NCBI GenBank assembly: GCA_903888515.1
Contig: CAISTY010000203.1
Location: 1 to 38,865 of the forward strand
Reading direction: 5' to 3'
Length of the DNA: 38,865 nt
DNA from: Akkermansiaceae bacterium
GTDB taxonomy: Bacteria > Verrucomicrobiota > Verrucomicrobiia > Verrucomicrobiales > Akkermansiaceae
In this document: piece by piece, positions 9,114-18,707 of the stretch
Position numbering within the stretch: position 1 is the stretch's first letter
How the letters are laid out: every line of letters begins with the position of its first letter
Made by a program: the position numbers and the translations under genes
The notes under the pieces: model-generated
The model's database searches: none
The model's input: the letters and a program-made list of their open reading frames with translations, nothing else
Told to the model about the DNA's origin: nothing

Positions 9114-10496
9114 ATGCACACACCTCAAAACAGCGGTAATGCCGCACTGAACGCAGTTAAGCCCGCTTTCAACCTTTATCTGCTTGGCTGCACGCTCATC
9201 GCGGCCCTGGGTGGATTGCTCTTCGGCTTCGACACCGCAGTCATCTCCGGCACCACGGATGCGTTACGGACGAGATTTTACCTGAGCGATGGCTTGCTCG
9301 GCTTCACTGTGGCCAGCGCGCTCATCGGCACCATTATCGGGTCGATCGGAGCCGGCCGGCCGGCTGACGTCTTAGGACGCCGGGGTGCGCTCGCGATATT
9401 GGGCGTGATCTATTTCGTGTCCGCCATTGGCTGTGCCTTTTCATGGGATTGGTGGTCGTTCCTTTCCTTCCGCTTTCTTGGCGGCCTGGCGGTGGGCGGA
9501 GCGTCGGTTGTCTCGCCGCTTTACATCGCGGAGATTTCACCGGCCTATTATCGCGGGCGCATGGTGGCGATCACGCAGTTCAATGTCGTGTTCGGAATCC
9601 TGTTAGCATATCTATCGAACTATCTGATTGGCGGCATGCATCTGGGCGAGCACGAATGGCGCTGGATGTTCGGAATCATGGCCGCGCCCTCGCTGGTGTT
9701 CTTTCTGCTGGTCTTCCTCACGCCGCAAAGCCCGCGCTGGTTGGTCGGGCAGGGCCGCCTGGAGGAAGCCCGCAGCGTACTGCAACGCTGCGGTTCGGAT
9801 ACCGGTAGCGTGGATGAGGAAATCCTCGAGATCCAGCGCTCGATGGACCTCACGCACCACAGCCTGCGCGAACCGTTCTATTGCCGCCGTTACATGAAAC
9901 CCATCATGCTGGCCGTGGCCATGGCTGCCTTCAACCAACTTTCGGGGATCAATGCGGTGCTTTACTACACGCCGTTCATCTTCAAGATGGCCGGCGCGGG
10001 CGTGGAATCGGCATTGCTCCAGTCCGTCATCGTCGGCTTCACCATGCTGATTTTCACCATGGCCGCGATGGTCATCATCGACCACTTCGGCCGCCGCAAA
10101 CTCATGATCGTCGGCTCGATCGGTTATATCATCGGTCTCACCGGCGCGGCCTATGCGTTTTACGCCAAGGTGGAGGGTCCGTTGCTGTTAGTGAGTCTGC
10201 TGGTCTTCATTGCGGCCCACGGCTTCGGGCAGGGAGCCGTGATCTGGGTCTTCATCAGCGAGATCTTCCCGAACCGCGTCCGCGCGCGCGGCCAGGCGCT
10301 GGGCAGCTTCACCCACTGGGCGATGAACGCCGCCATTTCGTGGACTTTCCCGATGATCGCAGCGGTTGCCGGTTGGACGGCTTTCGGTTTCTATGCGCTG
10401 TGCATGGTGGGCCAGTTGTTCTGGGTGTTGCTGGTAATGCCTGAGACGAAAGGCATCTCGCTGGAGAAAATCCAAGAGGAATTCGGCATCGAGTGA
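9114..10496 (+). CDS. Sugar-porter family MFS transporter
   Basis: The 460-residue protein has twelve predicted membrane segments and the sugar-porter (SP) signatures. These are ADVLGRRGALAI after TM2, RFLGGLAVGGASVVSPLYIAEISPA with YRGRM, PQSPRWLVGQGR in the central loop, FNQLSGINAVLYYTP in TM7, and PETKGISLE at the C-terminus. Family members (XylE-, GalP- or AraE-like) are proton symporters or facilitators for monosaccharides in the inner membrane. It sits between GH32 and GH127, so fructose or arabinose are sensible substrates, but this is inference. ATG 9114 opens the frame 37 bp after the GH32 stop, so the two are likely co-transcribed. No truncation is seen. Confidence 0.88.
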   Translation: MHTPQNSGNAALNAVKPAFNLYLLGCTLIAALGGLLFGFDTAVISGTTDALRTRFYLSDGLLGFTVASALIGTIIGSIGAGRPADVLGRRGALAILGVIYFVSAIGCAFSWDWWSFLSFRFLGGLAVGGASVVSPLYIAEISPAYYRGRMVAITQFNVVFGILLAYLSNYLIGGMHLGEHEWRWMFGIMAAPSLVFFLLVFLTPQSPRWLVGQGRLEEARSVLQRCGSDTGSVDEEILEIQRSMDLTHHSLREPFYCRRYMKPIMLAVAMAAFNQLSGINAVLYYTPFIFKMAGAGVESALLQSVIVGFTMLIFTMAAMVIIDHFGRRKLMIVGSIGYIIGLTGAAYAFYAKVEGPLLLVSLLVFIAAHGFGQGAVIWVFISEIFPNRVRARGQALGSFTHWAMNAAISWTFPMIAAVAGWTAFGFYALCMVGQLFWVLLVMPETKGISLEKIQEEFGIE

Positions 10497-10754
10497 GCAG
10501 GCACGGATCCAGCGCGAAGGCCATCCCCTCCCCCCCTCAATCAGTCCCGCTTGTCGCGTGACATCTCCGGCATGATAGCGGCGACGTCCTTGATGGGTAG
10601 CCAGCCATGAAGTTTTTCATTTTATCCTTGCGGGGGAAGAGGGATACTTCTAGGAGGCTGATGCCAGCCGGTATTTCTCCATGGGTCAAGCGTCCGGAAA
10701 ACCGGCATGCGGCTGACCCTTCTGTCTTATAAACAACCCCATCATCACATCCTC

Positions 10755-12713
10755 ATGCGCATCAACCCCAACCGCAATTTTTTGACTCACCAGACGACAT
10801 GCTGGTGTTTGTTCGCCATCGTTCTGATAGGGGGAGCCACCGCATCGGCCGAGGGCCCGAAGTTCCGCAAGTTTTCGGCCGTGCCGTTTACGGAGGTGAA
10901 GTTCCAGGACGTGTTCTGGACGCCGCGCTTGGTGACCAACCGCGAAAAATCGCTGCCGCACAACTTCGAGTGGTGCGAAAAGACCGGCCGGATCAGCAAC
11001 TTCGCCAAGGCCGGCAAGCTGATGGAGGGCAAATTCGAGGGCATCTTCTTCAACGACTCGGACGTGTTCAAGGTGCTCGAAGGCGCGTCATACTCGCTGG
11101 CGGCCCACCCCGATCCGGCGATGGAGAAGACCATCGACGACATCCTCGTCAAAATTGCCGCCGCTCAGCAGCCCGACGGATACCTGAACACCTATTACAC
11201 GTTGGCCGAGCCGGGCAAGCGCTGGACCAACCTGAAGGACAAGCATGAATTATACTGCGCCGGTCACTTGATAGAAGGTGCCGTGGCCCACTATCGCGCC
11301 ACCGGCAAGCGGACATTCCTGGATGTGGCCATCAAGTACGCCGACCACATCGACAGCGTCTTCGGACCGACGAAGCGTCATGGCCTCTGCGGCTGTGAGG
11401 AGGTCGAGTTGGCCCTGGTCAAGCTCTATCAGACCACCGGACAACAGAAGTATCTCGATCTGTCCAGGTTCTTCATCGACATGCGCGGCAACAAGGATGC
11501 ACGGGGAGGAGAAAGCTGGGGAGAGTACTGCCAGGACCATCAACCGGTGCGCGAGCAGAAGGAAATGGTCGGCCATGCGGTGCGCGCGATGTACCTGTAT
11601 TCGGGCGTGGCAGACGTGGCTTCGTACACCGGCGATCCGCAATTGATCAATGCCATGGGACATTTGTGGCAGGACGTGGTGCAGAAGAAGATCTATATCA
11701 CCGGCGGCATTGGCGCCCGGCATGCCCACGAGGCGTTCGGCGACGCTTACGAACTGCCCAACGAGTCGGCCTACTGCGAAACCTGCGCGGCCATCAGTCT
11801 GGCCCTTTGGGCGCACCGCTTGAATCTGATGCACGGCGACGCCCAATACGCCGACGTGCTGGAGCGGACCGTTTACAACGGCGTCCTTTCAGGCATCGGC
11901 TTGGACGGCAAACTGTTTTTCTACGTCAACCCGCTGGCAAGTAGCGGCAAGCACCATCGCAAGCCGTTCTTTTCCTGCGCCTGCTGCCCGTCGAACGTCG
12001 TGCGCTTCGTCCCGTCGCTGCCGGGCTATGTGTATACGGTTAGCGAGGCCACCAATCCACCCGCAGCCATCTGTGTGAATCTCTACGTGGCGGGCAAGGG
12101 GAAAGTGCAACTCGGTGACAATGCCGTCACCTTGACCCAGGAAACGAAGTATCCATGGGACGGAGAGGTGAAGCTCACAGTCGAACCGCAGAAGGCCGGC
12201 GAATTCACCCTGCAACTGCGCATCCCCGACTGGTGCAGCGGTGCGCAGGTGGCCGTCAATGGCACGGCGGTGAGTCAACCCGACGTGCGGAATGGCTATG
12301 CCAGATTGAGCCGCCCGTGGCGGGCCGGTGACATGGTCCAACTGACTCTGCCGATGCCGATCCAGCGCATCGAGGCGCATCCCCGCGTTCAAGCAAATGT
12401 CGGCCGCGTGGCCGTTCAGCGCGGGCCGTTGGTGTATTGCTTCGAGGCGGTCGATAACGGCGGCCCCGTCAAGAACATTATCCTGCCGCAAGATCCGAAG
12501 TTCGTGACCGAACATCGCCCTGAATTGTTAGGCGGCGTTACGGTCATCACCGGCGAGGCCAAGGACGGGCGGAAAATCACCGCCGTGCCCTACTATGCCT
12601 GGGACCATCGTGCCGCAGGCGAAATGATCGTTTGGGTTGAGCAGGATGGAGCGGCCAAGCCAGACGTCGAAGACCCGTCCTGGAAAGGAAAACTCTATCG
12701 GCCGCGAAAATGA
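10755..12713 (+). CDS. GH127 beta-L-arabinofuranosidase-like protein (DUF1680)
   Basis: This is a 652-residue protein with a signal-like N-terminus (CLFAIVLIGGATASAEG). The (alpha/alpha)6 barrel family GH127/DUF1680 is recognised from VFWTPRL, QQPDGYLNTYY, HELYCAGHLIEGAVAHYRATGK and ITGGIGARHAHEAFGD. The zinc-thiolate site of the family is present: E342-T-C344, and C410-C411 in SCACCPSN. In GH127 the second Cys group includes the nucleophile, which acts on beta-L-arabinofuranosides; substrates of DUF1680 relatives vary. A C-terminal beta-sandwich follows from about residue 450. ATG 10755 is preferred over 10707 because it gives a normal leader. It is 258 bp downstream of the MFS gene, so it may have its own promoter, and is followed at 38 bp by the HiPIP gene. 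Confidence 0.85.
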   Translation: MRINPNRNFLTHQTTCWCLFAIVLIGGATASAEGPKFRKFSAVPFTEVKFQDVFWTPRLVTNREKSLPHNFEWCEKTGRISNFAKAGKLMEGKFEGIFFNDSDVFKVLEGASYSLAAHPDPAMEKTIDDILVKIAAAQQPDGYLNTYYTLAEPGKRWTNLKDKHELYCAGHLIEGAVAHYRATGKRTFLDVAIKYADHIDSVFGPTKRHGLCGCEEVELALVKLYQTTGQQKYLDLSRFFIDMRGNKDARGGESWGEYCQDHQPVREQKEMVGHAVRAMYLYSGVADVASYTGDPQLINAMGHLWQDVVQKKIYITGGIGARHAHEAFGDAYELPNESAYCETCAAISLALWAHRLNLMHGDAQYADVLERTVYNGVLSGIGLDGKLFFYVNPLASSGKHHRKPFFSCACCPSNVVRFVPSLPGYVYTVSEATNPPAAICVNLYVAGKGKVQLGDNAVTLTQETKYPWDGEVKLTVEPQKAGEFTLQLRIPDWCSGAQVAVNGTAVSQPDVRNGYARLSRPWRAGDMVQLTLPMPIQRIEAHPRVQANVGRVAVQRGPLVYCFEAVDNGGPVKNIILPQDPKFVTEHRPELLGGVTVITGEAKDGRKITAVPYYAWDHRAAGEMIVWVEQDGAAKPDVEDPSWKGKLYRPRK

Positions 12714-12751
12714 TAACTCATGTATCTTGCAACCACCCCAACCACCACATT

Positions 12752-13087
12752 ATGAATACCCGCCGCACGTTTTTACGCAGTTTAGTGGCTGCTGCCGGAA
12801 GCTCCGCCATGTTAGGTAGCCGAGCCCTTGCGCAAGCCCCGCCGCCGCCGGTCAAACTCGAGGAAGCCGATCCGGTCGCGACGGCCCTCGGTTTCAAATT
12901 GGACACTCAAAAGGTGGATGCGCAGAAGTATCCGCAGCACACCAAAGAGCAGAAATGTTCCGGTTGCGCTTTCTATCAGGAAAAGACCGGCGAGGCAATC
13001 TCTCCATGCACGGTATTCAACGGCAAGCTGGTTCCCCCCGGCGCTTGGTGCATGTCCTTCGTCAAGAAATCCACCCAGCCGAAGTAA
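12752..13087 (+). CDS. High-potential iron-sulfur protein (HiPIP)
   Basis: This is a 111-residue small exported protein. The N-terminus NTRRTFLRSLVAAAG is a twin-arginine signal, ending near RALAQA. The mature part has four cysteines, CSGC, then C after 13 residues, then C after 13 more (SPCTVF...GAWCMSF). This fits a HiPIP holding one 4Fe-4S cluster; the preceding AxxLGF and Tyr-containing segment also fit. HiPIPs carry single electrons in the periplasm at high potential, between cytochromes, dehydrogenases and terminal oxidases. The gene is 38 bp after GH127 and 87 bp before the ThuA-cytochrome c-propeller gene, which suggests it exchanges electrons with that protein. Start ATG 12752 is set by the Tat motif. 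Confidence 0.85.
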   Translation: MNTRRTFLRSLVAAAGSSAMLGSRALAQAPPPPVKLEEADPVATALGFKLDTQKVDAQKYPQHTKEQKCSGCAFYQEKTGEAISPCTVFNGKLVPPGAWCMSFVKKSTQPK

Positions 13088-13174
13088 GGGGCCGGGCAGC
13101 GGACTTTGGCCGCTTCACAATTGCAATCCCTTGTAAGAATTCCATGTGGCGCTTCGTAGGCAGCATATCCTTTC

Positions 13175-16100
13175 ATGAAACCACTCCTCGCTGTTGTCTC
13201 ATGGCTGGCCATGTTGTGGGTTGCCGCCGCCGCCGATGATGTGGGATGGGTGAATTTCCCCGGCGGCGAGGGCCCGGGCAAGGGCAAGCACGTCGTGCTG
13301 CTCGCGGGCGATGAGGAGTACCGCTCCGAGGACGGTCTGCCGATGTTAGGCAGGATTCTGTCCCAGCGCCATGGATTCAACTGCACCGTGCTGTTCTCGG
13401 TTTCCCCTGAAGGTTGGATCGATCCGAATGCGCGTGCCAGCCTCGGCCACCCCGCGGCCTTGGATACAGCCGATGTGATCGTGATGTTGCTGCGCTTCCG
13501 CGAATGGCCGGACGCGGCGATGAAGCACTTTGCGGCGGCGATGCGTCGCGGCGTGCCGGTGATCGCCCTGCGCACCAGCACCCACGCCTTCCAATTTCCC
13601 GACTCGAGCGCGTTCAAGGAGTATAACCATTTCGGCAAACGGGTACTCGGCGAGCAATGGGTGAGCCACTGGGGCAGGCACAAGGCGGAGGCCACCCGGG
13701 GCATCATCGAAGCCGCCAATGCCGGGGATCCGGTACTGCGCGGCGTGACCGATGTTTTCGGCAATTCGGATGTCTATGAGGCGGCCCCTCCTGCGGATGC
13801 CAGAATCCTGCTGCGCGGACAGGTGCTCAAGGGCATGAACCCGGGCGACGAACCGGCCAACTATTTGAAAAAGCGGGCGGATGGCATCGAACAGGCGGTC
13901 AATGATCCGATGATGCCGGTGGCATGGACGCGCGAAGTCAAAAATGCCGCGGGAGCATCTAACAAGATTCTCTGCACCACGATGGGTGCCGCGACCGATC
14001 TTTCTAGCGAAGGCCTGCGGCGCCTGGTGGTCAACGGGGTGTTCTGGGGTTTGGGCCTTGAGGTGCCGGCCAAGGCCGACGTCACCATCGTCGGCACCTA
14101 CGAGCCACTGCTCTACGGTTTCAATGGTTTTCGCAGGAATGTGCTACCCTCGTCCCACGCCTTGCCCGCCAAGCCACGTGATACCGTGACGCCCGATGCG
14201 GCCGAGTGGCCGCCAAACCACCGTCTGCACGTGGAGTTTGCGGTCCCCTCGCGCGGCACCTTGCGGTTAGGCGATGGGTTCGTCATGCCCTTGGCCGAGG
14301 GCCTCGAGCACGACGTCGCGGTCGAGCATCCGGCCAATGGGGTCACGGTGCTGCGCGTGTGGTCCGGCGGCAAGTTGGTGCGTGGGCCCGAGGAAATCAA
14401 GGGCGTGGCCGCCACCGCGCGCCCGGTGCTTGAAGCGGCTGCGGGTGTGGTGGTGAGAAACGCCTGGGTACAGGCACTGGAGCGCAGTGATCACGCCGCA
14501 TTGGTGGCGGGATGGAACCCACAATCGCTGGATGAGGGGCGGCAAATCTATAACTCGCTGTGTGTGGTTTGCCACGGCACACGGGACAAGCCGGGATCCT
14601 TGCCGACGGCCATGCGCTTTGCCGAGGGGCAATTCAAGAACGGCAGCGACCCCTACTCGATGTATCGCACGCTGAGCAAGGGTTTCGGCCAAATGGTGAT
14701 GCAGCCGCAACTCACGACGGCGCAGTTATATGCGGTGATCCACTACATTCGCGAATCCTACCTCCGCCCGCACAATCCCGGGCAATGGTTCAAGATCACT
14801 CCCGAATACCTCGCCTCGCTGCCGAAAGGCCTTGCCCGCACCAAAGCGGAAATGCCAGACCGGCAACTCCCACAGTATCAACGCATGGATTTCGGGCCGG
14901 CCTTGTTCCATACCTATCAGATAGCTCCCGGCAACATCGCGCAGAAGGGCATCGCCATCCGCCTCGATGCAGGGCCGGGCGGCGTGAGCAAAGGCCGCGC
15001 ATGGATGGTCTATGACCACGACACCATGCGCCTGGCCGCCGCCACCACCGGCAGTTTCATCGATTGGAAAAGCATCGACTTCGATGGCAGCCACGGCACC
15101 CACGTCGGTCTAACAGGCGAACGGCACGTGGTGAACCCGGTCGGTCCCGGCTGGGCGTCGCCAGAAGGCAAGTGGGATGACGCGCGCTTGCGTGGTCGCG
15201 ACCAGCTTGCCTATGGACCGCTGCCCCGTGCGTGGGCGTGCTACGAGGGCCTGTATTTGCAGGGCGACAAGGTGGTGATTGCCGCGACCATCGGCGGCAC
15301 CCGCGTGCTTGAATCACCGGGCTGGCTGGAAAACGACGCCACGCCCGTGTTCATCCGCACTCTCAACGTAGCGGCTGCCAGCAGGCCGTTGCTGATGCGC
15401 GTGGCTCCGGACACGCTGAGTGTTGTTCTAACCGGTGATGGCGTGTTGCGCAAGGACGCCGGCTTCTGGATTGCCGAACTGCCCGGCGCCGCCAAGACAC
15501 GGTTGTTCATTTCGCGCACCGCACAAGCCGCGCTCGCAACGTTGGGGAATGCCTATCAGGCCCCGCCCGCCCTCGATCCGCTCACCCAGGGAGGCCCCAC
15601 CTGCTGGCCGCAGCACGTCACCACCACGTCCGTGCCCGGCACGGCAGGCACCGCCTTCATCGCCGATACCTTTCCCTTGCCGGTGGATAACCCATGGCAG
15701 AGCTGGATGCGGCCCGGCGGCTTTGATTTCACCCCCGATGGCAAAGCCGCAATCCTCGCCATGTGGAATGGCGATGTGTGGCGCGTCGATGGCGTCATGG
15801 ATCCCGCGCCGGCCACTTTGCGCTGGCGGCGCATCGCCAGCGGATTGTTCCAACCGTTAGGCGTGAAATTCCGCGGCAGCGAGTTGTTCATCACCTGCCG
15901 CGACCAACTCGCACGCCTGCGCGACCTCAACAACGACGGCGAGATCGACTTCATCGAGTGCTTCAACAACGACCACCAGGTGACCGAACATTTTCATGAG
16001 TTTGCGATGGGCCTGCAGACCGACGCGGCGGGCAATTTCTATTATGCCAAGTCCGCCCGCCACGCATTGCCCGCGCTGGTGCCGCATCACGGCACGCTGC

Positions 16101-16975
16101 TGCGCATCAGTGCCGATGGCTCGCACACGGATATCCTCGCCAACGGCTTCCGCGCTGCTAACGGAATCTGCCTCAACCCCGACGGCACGTTTTTCGTCAC
16201 CGACCAGGAAGGCCACTGGACACCGAAAAACCGCATCAACCGCGTCACCACCGGTGGCTTCTATGGCAACATGCTCGGCTATGGCGAGGTGACCGACCCT
16301 GCGGATTCCGCCATGGAACAACCCATGGTCTGGATCACCAACGCCAAGGACCGCAGCCCGGGCGAATTGCTGTGGGTGCCTGACAATATCTGGGGTGCGC
16401 TCGGTGGCTCGCTCCTCAATCTCAGCTATGGCACCGGCCGCGCCTTCATCGTCCCTCACGAACTGGCCGGCGGCCGCTGGCAGGGCGCGGTGTGTGAACT
16501 GCCGATGCCCGCATTTGCCACGGGCATCATGCGCGGACGTTTCGCCGCCGATGGCGCGCTCTACACCTGCGGCATGTTTGCGTGGGCTGGCAATGCCACC
16601 ACTCCCGGCGGTTTCTATCGGATCCGCCGGGGCGACCAAGCGGCGCACGTCCCACTCGCCATCCACCCTGCCAGCGGCGTGCTGCGGGTCACTTTCAGCG
16701 ATCCGTTAGACCAGGCCGACGTCAAGCCGGATGCCTTCACATTCAAAGTCTGGTCTCTCAAACGCACTGCCGGCTATGGCTCGCAACATTACGACGAGCA
16801 TTCGCTGCCAATCACCGCGGCACGCATCGGCAAGGACGCCCGCACGCTGACCCTCGACATCCCGGCGCTCTCCCCCACGCAGTGTTATGAACTCACCGTC
16901 AAACTCCGCGGCTCTAACGGATCGCCCGTCGAGCGTTCCATCCACGGCACGATTCTCCACCTGTCTGAACAATGA
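13175..16975 (+). CDS. ThuA / cytochrome c / DUF6797-like / propeller fusion, probable periplasmic dehydrogenase
   Basis: This is a 1266-residue exported protein. After the signal peptide (to about residue 21) a ThuA-like glutamine-amidotransferase-fold domain covers about 30-300 (HVVLLAGDEEYRSEDGLPML, VIALRTSTHAF). A linker domain follows, then a cytochrome c domain with haem-binding C463-VVC466-H467. Next is a region resembling DUF6797 (YQRMDFGPALFHTYQI, SIDFDGSHGTHVGL). Last is a six-bladed propeller of the glucose/sorbosone dehydrogenase or NHL kind (LFQPLGVKFRGSELFITCRDQL, RDLNNDGEIDF, ANGICLNPDGTFFVTDQ). Such multidomain proteins are typical of Planctomycetes and Verrucomicrobia and are thought to oxidise sugars in the periplasm; the reaction is not established. 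A distal haem Met is probably in QMVMQPQL. HiPIP lies directly upstream, and the second GH32 follows after 136 bp. Confidence 0.8.
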   Translation: MKPLLAVVSWLAMLWVAAAADDVGWVNFPGGEGPGKGKHVVLLAGDEEYRSEDGLPMLGRILSQRHGFNCTVLFSVSPEGWIDPNARASLGHPAALDTADVIVMLLRFREWPDAAMKHFAAAMRRGVPVIALRTSTHAFQFPDSSAFKEYNHFGKRVLGEQWVSHWGRHKAEATRGIIEAANAGDPVLRGVTDVFGNSDVYEAAPPADARILLRGQVLKGMNPGDEPANYLKKRADGIEQAVNDPMMPVAWTREVKNAAGASNKILCTTMGAATDLSSEGLRRLVVNGVFWGLGLEVPAKADVTIVGTYEPLLYGFNGFRRNVLPSSHALPAKPRDTVTPDAAEWPPNHRLHVEFAVPSRGTLRLGDGFVMPLAEGLEHDVAVEHPANGVTVLRVWSGGKLVRGPEEIKGVAATARPVLEAAAGVVVRNAWVQALERSDHAALVAGWNPQSLDEGRQIYNSLCVVCHGTRDKPGSLPTAMRFAEGQFKNGSDPYSMYRTLSKGFGQMVMQPQLTTAQLYAVIHYIRESYLRPHNPGQWFKITPEYLASLPKGLARTKAEMPDRQLPQYQRMDFGPALFHTYQIAPGNIAQKGIAIRLDAGPGGVSKGRAWMVYDHDTMRLAAATTGSFIDWKSIDFDGSHGTHVGLTGERHVVNPVGPGWASPEGKWDDARLRGRDQLAYGPLPRAWACYEGLYLQGDKVVIAATIGGTRVLESPGWLENDATPVFIRTLNVAAASRPLLMRVAPDTLSVVLTGDGVLRKDAGFWIAELPGAAKTRLFISRTAQAALATLGNAYQAPPALDPLTQGGPTCWPQHVTTTSVPGTAGTAFIADTFPLPVDNPWQSWMRPGGFDFTPDGKAAILAMWNGDVWRVDGVMDPAPATLRWRRIASGLFQPLGVKFRGSELFITCRDQLARLRDLNNDGEIDFIECFNNDHQVTEHFHEFAMGLQTDAAGNFYYAKSARHALPALVPHHGTLLRISADGSHTDILANGFRAANGICLNPDGTFFVTDQEGHWTPKNRINRVTTGGFYGNMLGYGEVTDPADSAMEQPMVWITNAKDRSPGELLWVPDNIWGALGGSLLNLSYGTGRAFIVPHELAGGRWQGAVCELPMPAFATGIMRGRFAADGALYTCGMFAWAGNATTPGGFYRIRRGDQAAHVPLAIHPASGVLRVTFSDPLDQADVKPDAFTFKVWSLKRTAGYGSQHYDEHSLPITAARIGKDARTLTLDIPALSPTQCYELTVKLRGSNGSPVERSIHGTILHLSEQ

Positions 16976-17111
16976 ACTCCACCATCACTCCCGTCCCCTG
17001 ATACAACAGACCACGAAATCCCACCTTGCCGTGCGGAACGGATGATGTTTAATTGGGCCACTCGGAAATCTCATTAGAACCTAACAACAACAAACATACA
17101 AACAAACAAGC

Positions 17112-18554
17112 ATGAAACAAATCGTAATAATGACGGCGGCGTTAGGGTTGATGGCGGGCAGATGGATGGTCTGCGCGGCAGAGGAACCGGGCAAGGAGGG
17201 GAACAAGACCATCCCTGAGTTTGTTACCCCGGCCATGCCGGCGAATCCTCCGCCGGACTGGTTGACCTATCATCTGGTCCATCCCGGTCCCGGTGCCGCA
17301 CACCCGGGCGATCCGAATTGCGCCTTCTTCTGGAAGGGCCGGTATCATCTGCACTATATCTATAATCACAATGGCTTCTGTTTCGCCCACCTCTCCAGTA
17401 CCGACCTGGTGCACTGGAAATGGCATCCGACCACGCTGACGCCGCAAACGACCGGTCACGGCATGTTCAGCGGCACCGGTTTCATTACCAAGGATGGCAA
17501 GCCGGCGATCATCTATCATGGCCAGGGCTCCCGCCGGAACCAGTTGGCGTTCGCGTTGGACGACAACCTGGAGCAATGGACCAAGCCGGTTGCCATCATG
17601 CCCAAGGAAGCCTCCGGCGAGGATTCCAAGGTGCGGCAATGGGATCCCGATTGCTGGCTCAATGGCGATACCTATTATGCCATCTCCGGCGGCGGTCCGC
17701 CGTACCTGATGAAATCCCCGGATCTGAAACAATGGCTGAGTCTGGGGCTCTTGCTGCATGATGATATGCCGGCAAGCCTGAAGGTCAATAAGAACGAAGA
17801 CGTTTCCTGTGCCAATATGTTCAAGCTTGGCAACAAGTGGATGCTGCTCTGCATCAGCCATGGGTTGGGTTGCCGCTACTATCTGGGCGATTTCAAGGAC
17901 GAGAAGTATCTTCCGGATTTCCATGCCATGATGAGTTGGAACGGCAATAATTTCTTCGCTCCGGAATCCATGCTGACCAAAGACGGCCGCCGCGTGATGT
18001 GGGCTTGGCTGCTCGGCCTGCCCGTGGCACCCACCGGCGTCCAGTCACTGCCGCGCGAACTGGAACTGCCGGCAGATGGCGTGCTGCGCATCAGGCCCTT
18101 GCGGGAACTCGCCATGCTGCGCTACGACCAGAAGCAGACCGACCGCCTCACGCTCAAGAGCGATACCACGCACCGGCTAACGGAAATCGCCGGTGACGCG
18201 CTGGAATTGGAAGTGGTCTTCAAAGCGCCGACGGCGAAAGAGGTTGGTCTCGATGTCCTGTGCGACAAGGACGGCGCCAACGGCGTGCGGATTGCCGTCA
18301 TGCCCGAAAGCAAGACCTTGGTAATAGGCAAAGTCGTTGCGCCTTTCGAACTCAAGGCTGGCGAGGACCTCACCTTGCGGGTGTTTATCGATAAGAATCT
18401 CGTCGAAGTGTTTGCCAACGACAGCCAGGCCGCCTTATCCGCCATCAAGTATGATGCGGCGAACATGGGACTGAGCCTTTTCAGCAAGGGCGGCGACGCC
18501 GAGTTGAAGCAGATCAAGAGTTGGAAGATGAAATCCATCCATGCGGGACAGTAA
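17112..18554 (+). CDS. Glycoside hydrolase family 32, copy 2 (paralogue of the 7616 gene)
   Basis: This is a 480-residue secreted GH32 enzyme built like the gene at 7616. It has signal peptide MKQIVIMTAALGLMAG... to CAAEEPG, nucleophile motif GDPNC with D67, WDPDCW, FFAPESMLTKDGRR, and a C-terminal sandwich with LRVFIDKNLVEVFAND. As in copy 1, the usual ECP acid/base motif reads VSCANMF, with Ser before Cys. Long stretches of DNA are identical between the two genes (around 18043-18090 against 8567-8615, and 18250-18295 against 8771-8815), so they are recent duplicates or are homogenised by gene conversion. The 5' leader (17082-17111) is almost purely A and C, with no Shine-Dalgarno. Fructan or sucrose hydrolysis in the periplasm is the family role. 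Confidence 0.85.
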   Translation: MKQIVIMTAALGLMAGRWMVCAAEEPGKEGNKTIPEFVTPAMPANPPPDWLTYHLVHPGPGAAHPGDPNCAFFWKGRYHLHYIYNHNGFCFAHLSSTDLVHWKWHPTTLTPQTTGHGMFSGTGFITKDGKPAIIYHGQGSRRNQLAFALDDNLEQWTKPVAIMPKEASGEDSKVRQWDPDCWLNGDTYYAISGGGPPYLMKSPDLKQWLSLGLLLHDDMPASLKVNKNEDVSCANMFKLGNKWMLLCISHGLGCRYYLGDFKDEKYLPDFHAMMSWNGNNFFAPESMLTKDGRRVMWAWLLGLPVAPTGVQSLPRELELPADGVLRIRPLRELAMLRYDQKQTDRLTLKSDTTHRLTEIAGDALELEVVFKAPTAKEVGLDVLCDKDGANGVRIAVMPESKTLVIGKVVAPFELKAGEDLTLRVFIDKNLVEVFANDSQAALSAIKYDAANMGLSLFSKGGDAELKQIKSWKMKSIHAGQ

Positions 18555-18675
18555 GGCAAAGTGGCTTCATCGGCTTCCTCTCAAGCGCATGACCCTCCCG
18601 GATGTTCTTGGCGTCCTGCCCTCCCGCTGGCCTTCTCGCCCCCTGATCTGCCATGTGTTGTCAGGTTGCGCCCTC

Positions 18676-18697
18676 CCGGGACATCCTGGTGTCCCGG
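18676..18697. terminator. Hairpin between convergent genes
   Basis: An 8-bp perfect stem (CCGGGACA / TGTCCCGG) with a 6-nt loop lies between the ends of the GH32 gene (18554, plus) and the autotransporter-repeat protein (18708, minus). Its position fits a bidirectional terminator. There is no clear T-tract on either side, so termination is inferred. Confidence 0.45.
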
Positions 18698-18707
18698 AAG
18701 CAGAGAG

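Noticed and set aside
17020..17111. Sigma-70 promoter (TTGCCG, 17 bp, TTAATT) before the second GH32
   Set aside because: Match too weak to call; the A/C-rich leader itself is real but shows no conserved signal.
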